This document shows positions 62,245-64,000 of a stretch of DNA of 64,000 bases, piece by piece. Made by a program: the position numbers and the translations under genes. The stretch's first letter is position 1, and every line of letters begins with the position of its first letter. Under the pieces are notes generated by a model that saw only the letters and a program-made list of their open reading frames with translations, searched no databases and had not been told where the DNA came from. The stretch comes from Endozoicomonas sp965232255 (GTDB lineage Bacteria > Pseudomonadota > Gammaproteobacteria > Pseudomonadales > Endozoicomonadaceae). The DNA lies in NCBI GenBank assembly GCA_965232255.1, contig OZ246962.1, forward strand, positions 1,860,001 to 1,924,000. Reading direction: 5' to 3'.

Positions 62245-64000
62245 TCAATACCGTTCGCTGTCGAACAGCTCCAGCAATCGGTCCAGCAGCATTTCCAGAC
62301 TGCGGCCGCCAGCTTGATCGGGACTCTTTAACGATAGTGCCTGTGCGCCAAGTATTGGCAGTTGGGTGTTTGCGCCATAAGCATCGTAAGGTGCCGCGTG
62401 GAAGTCTATAAACTCATCAAAGCCGTCAGCGTACAAAATGACCATTGCTTTTACTATGTTTCTGTCGTTTGTACTGGCATCAGCCCGGGCAATGCCGTGA
62501 ATGTACTTCATGGTGCATTCTGGCAGATAATGCTTGAATGCCAAGTCCATAGTCGTGTATTTCGCGTCCATCACCAATAATCCCAGCAACTCCCCATCAC
62601 GTCTTACTTCAATGGTAAAATCCGGCGACCGCCGGGCATAGTCGTACTCTCTGACACGTCCAACCCAGTTGTTTTTCGCTTCATCCACTGACCGGTTTTC
62701 AGTATTGATGATCTGTCCTGCCCGGGAGTTGCCCACCATCCAGAACATCGGTTCATAGCTCAAACTCAGTTCCAGATCGTTGATCCGGGTCTGCCACTGG
62801 GTTTGGTTGATGTTTTTCGGGCCTTTCGGTTGACCTTTGCTGAGCAACCACTGGCGAATCCGCGACAGTGAGTAGTACTCAAAAAGATCAGGCATGGAGT
62901 TGATGGCCAAAAAAAGCTGCCGGGAATCCCAGTCCGGGCGACTGCCCTGATGCCACTGGATAATCCTTCTGAACAGCGTCAGATAGTCCCGGTTGCCCCG
63001 AACCTTGGCCGTAATCCGTGGCATGGCGTCTTCACTTTTACGTACCGGTAAACATCGCATAAACTGACGACGCAGGACTGCTAACCGCTCCTGACACTCC
63101 CGGATGATAGCCAGTTGCTGGCTGCTCACCTGTCGAATCCAGTCTTTCATACAGGCAAAAAAGCTCACGTATCCCTCGTGGGCATTGTATCGGGAATCCG
63201 GTATTGCCGGTGTGCAATGCTCAAGCAGATCGGCAGTGAAGCGCCACAGCATCTCCAGAAAACCCACCAGCACCTGGTTTTCATAAATGTCAGTATGTTC
63301 GCGTACCACCGGGGCCAGAACTTCTGCGGCGTAATAAAGCCGACCATCAACGCTGAGATGAGAACGACGTTGGTCGTCTGTTTCCTCAAGTACTGACAGA
63401 TTATCCATCAGCCACGCCATACTCTGGTCGCTTTGTACCTCCGCCAGCGAGCCGCTGCTCAGTGCCAGGTCAGAGGTGAGTGCGCGCATGGGTCGGGCAA
63501 GAATGTGCGGCGCGATTTCCTCAAATGCCCGAATATCATCCTGTAACTGCGCCACTAGCTGATGCAACTGTTCACCGCGTCTGGCAGCGCTGCCCTGGAA
63601 TCGCGAGGCACTGGTGTGCTCACACAGATCGCTTTGGGTCTCAGTAAGAATGAAACTCACCATGCGCTCAGCCTGAGTGGCGGTGGTTCGCCTGGCCAAT
63701 ACCTCCAGAGGTGCAGTATCAAAATACTGAGGCTGCTCATCAACCTCCAGTTTGAGCGAAAATTTCGCCACCCCGAAATAGTTGAAAAACAGCGCTTCAC
63801 GTTTACAGCCTTCGCGATAGGCCGGAAACCGTTCAAACTCATAAGGTTCGTCGGTACGCCGTGGGGTAAATGGGAGGGTCCGTTCGCCAATGCACAGCGA
63901 CAGTGTTTCGCAGGCGCGGTCAACCCGGACAAAAAAGGCCAGGGCTTCGGTTTCCAACACATAAGGGAGCGTCGCTGATGCGTTATCAGCGTGTTCCCCA
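62245..64000 (-). CDS. DUF2357-type protein with PD-(D/E)xK nuclease domain, 5' end outside window
   Basis: The frame is open from the window edge to a TAA-type end at 62245, so the true start probably lies beyond 64000; a GTG at 63960 is possible but the preceding codons read naturally. The N-terminal part has the DUF2357 pattern (YFGVAKFSLKLEV). The C-terminal part has a PD-(D/E)xK core: SPDFTIEV, then LLVMDAKYTT, where Asp, the acidic-x-Lys pair and Tyr are in place. Such proteins often pair with McrB-like ATPases in DNA restriction, and the partner would lie upstream, outside the window. A 20-residue remnant of a relative lies at 60659-60759. Confidence 0.75.
   Translation of the reverse strand, partial: GEHADNASATLPYVLETEALAFFVRVDRACETLSLCIGERTLPFTPRRTDEPYEFERFPAYREGCKREALFFNYFGVAKFSLKLEVDEQPQYFDTAPLEVLARRTTATQAERMVSFILTETQSDLCEHTSASRFQGSAARRGEQLHQLVAQLQDDIRAFEEIAPHILARPMRALTSDLALSSGSLAEVQSDQSMAWLMDNLSVLEETDDQRRSHLSVDGRLYYAAEVLAPVVREHTDIYENQVLVGFLEMLWRFTADLLEHCTPAIPDSRYNAHEGYVSFFACMKDWIRQVSSQQLAIIRECQERLAVLRRQFMRCLPVRKSEDAMPRITAKVRGNRDYLTLFRRIIQWHQGSRPDWDSRQLFLAINSMPDLFEYYSLSRIRQWLLSKGQPKGPKNINQTQWQTRINDLELSLSYEPMFWMVGNSRAGQIINTENRSVDEAKNNWVGRVREYDYARRSPDFTIEVRRDGELLGLLVMDAKYTTMDLAFKHYLPECTMKYIHGIARADASTNDRNIVKAMVILYADGFDEFIDFHAAPYDAYGANTQLPILGAQALSLKSPDQAGGRSLEMLLDRLLELFDSERY

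Overview
The window looks like a gammaproteobacterial chromosome. The housekeeping gene orders are those of the Pseudomonas/Oceanospirillales side of the class: mlaFEDCB, yrbG, dapB-carA-carB-greA, and uvrA-MFS-ssb. Mixed with these genes are proteins of eukaryotic type (two RING-finger proteins, a USP-family deubiquitinase, a Fic-domain protein, a J-domain membrane protein, pentapeptide repeats, proline-rich repeats). My inference is a host-associated marine lineage such as Endozoicomonadaceae. No rRNA or tRNA gene was seen, so the assignment rests on gene content alone.

Layout. 1-6.5 kb: the 5' part of a proline-rich gene, then an acyltransferase / sterol-desaturase-like / SGNH-hydrolase operon, an unrecognised 564-residue protein and a small lipoprotein cytochrome c. 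6.9-14.3 kb: tatD, tesB, then a compact anaerobic sugar module (fructose-6-phosphate aldolase, glycyl-radical activase, glycyl-radical enzyme, DeoR regulator). 14.3-21.1 kb: an unrecognised 832-residue protein, a DUF1820 protein and the mlaFEDCB phospholipid transport operon. 21.3-22.1 kb: a RING-finger gene between mlaF and yrbG. 22.1-29.2 kb: yrbG, dapB, carA, carB, greA, with a possible attenuator before carA and a strong terminator after greA. 29.2-43.1 kb: an accessory region, visibly AT-rich from 32 kb on. It holds the USP-type protease, J-domain protein, second RING protein, GAF protein, a hairpin-repeat array, Fic protein, RAYT-type transposase and a methyltransferase-HerA-NurA operon. 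43.3-50 kb: core DNA repair and folate genes (uvrA, YajR-like MFS, ssb, 5-formyl-THF cyclo-ligase). 50-59.2 kb: a secreted unknown, a YhaJ-like LysR / pirin / glutathionyl-hydroquinone reductase set, cutC, argS, dtd and pip. 59.5-64 kb: an exported unknown, remnants of two genes, an intact pentapeptide-repeat gene and the start-truncated DUF2357-type nuclease whose remnant lies nearby.

How the genes work together. The glycyl-radical cluster matches the recently described route that opens 1,5-anhydrohexitol 6-phosphates and cleaves the product with an FSA aldolase. The mla genes keep outer-membrane lipid asymmetry. The RING, USP and Fic proteins look like candidate host-directed effectors acting on ubiquitin or AMPylation, although no secretion signal proves it. 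The methyltransferase, HerA and NurA genes are spaced 9-10 bases apart and read as one operon, a candidate anti-phage or DNA-processing system. Next to it, the RAYT gene and a field of related palindromes record active local rearrangement: 3' fragments of both neighbouring genes have been copied into the repeat field.
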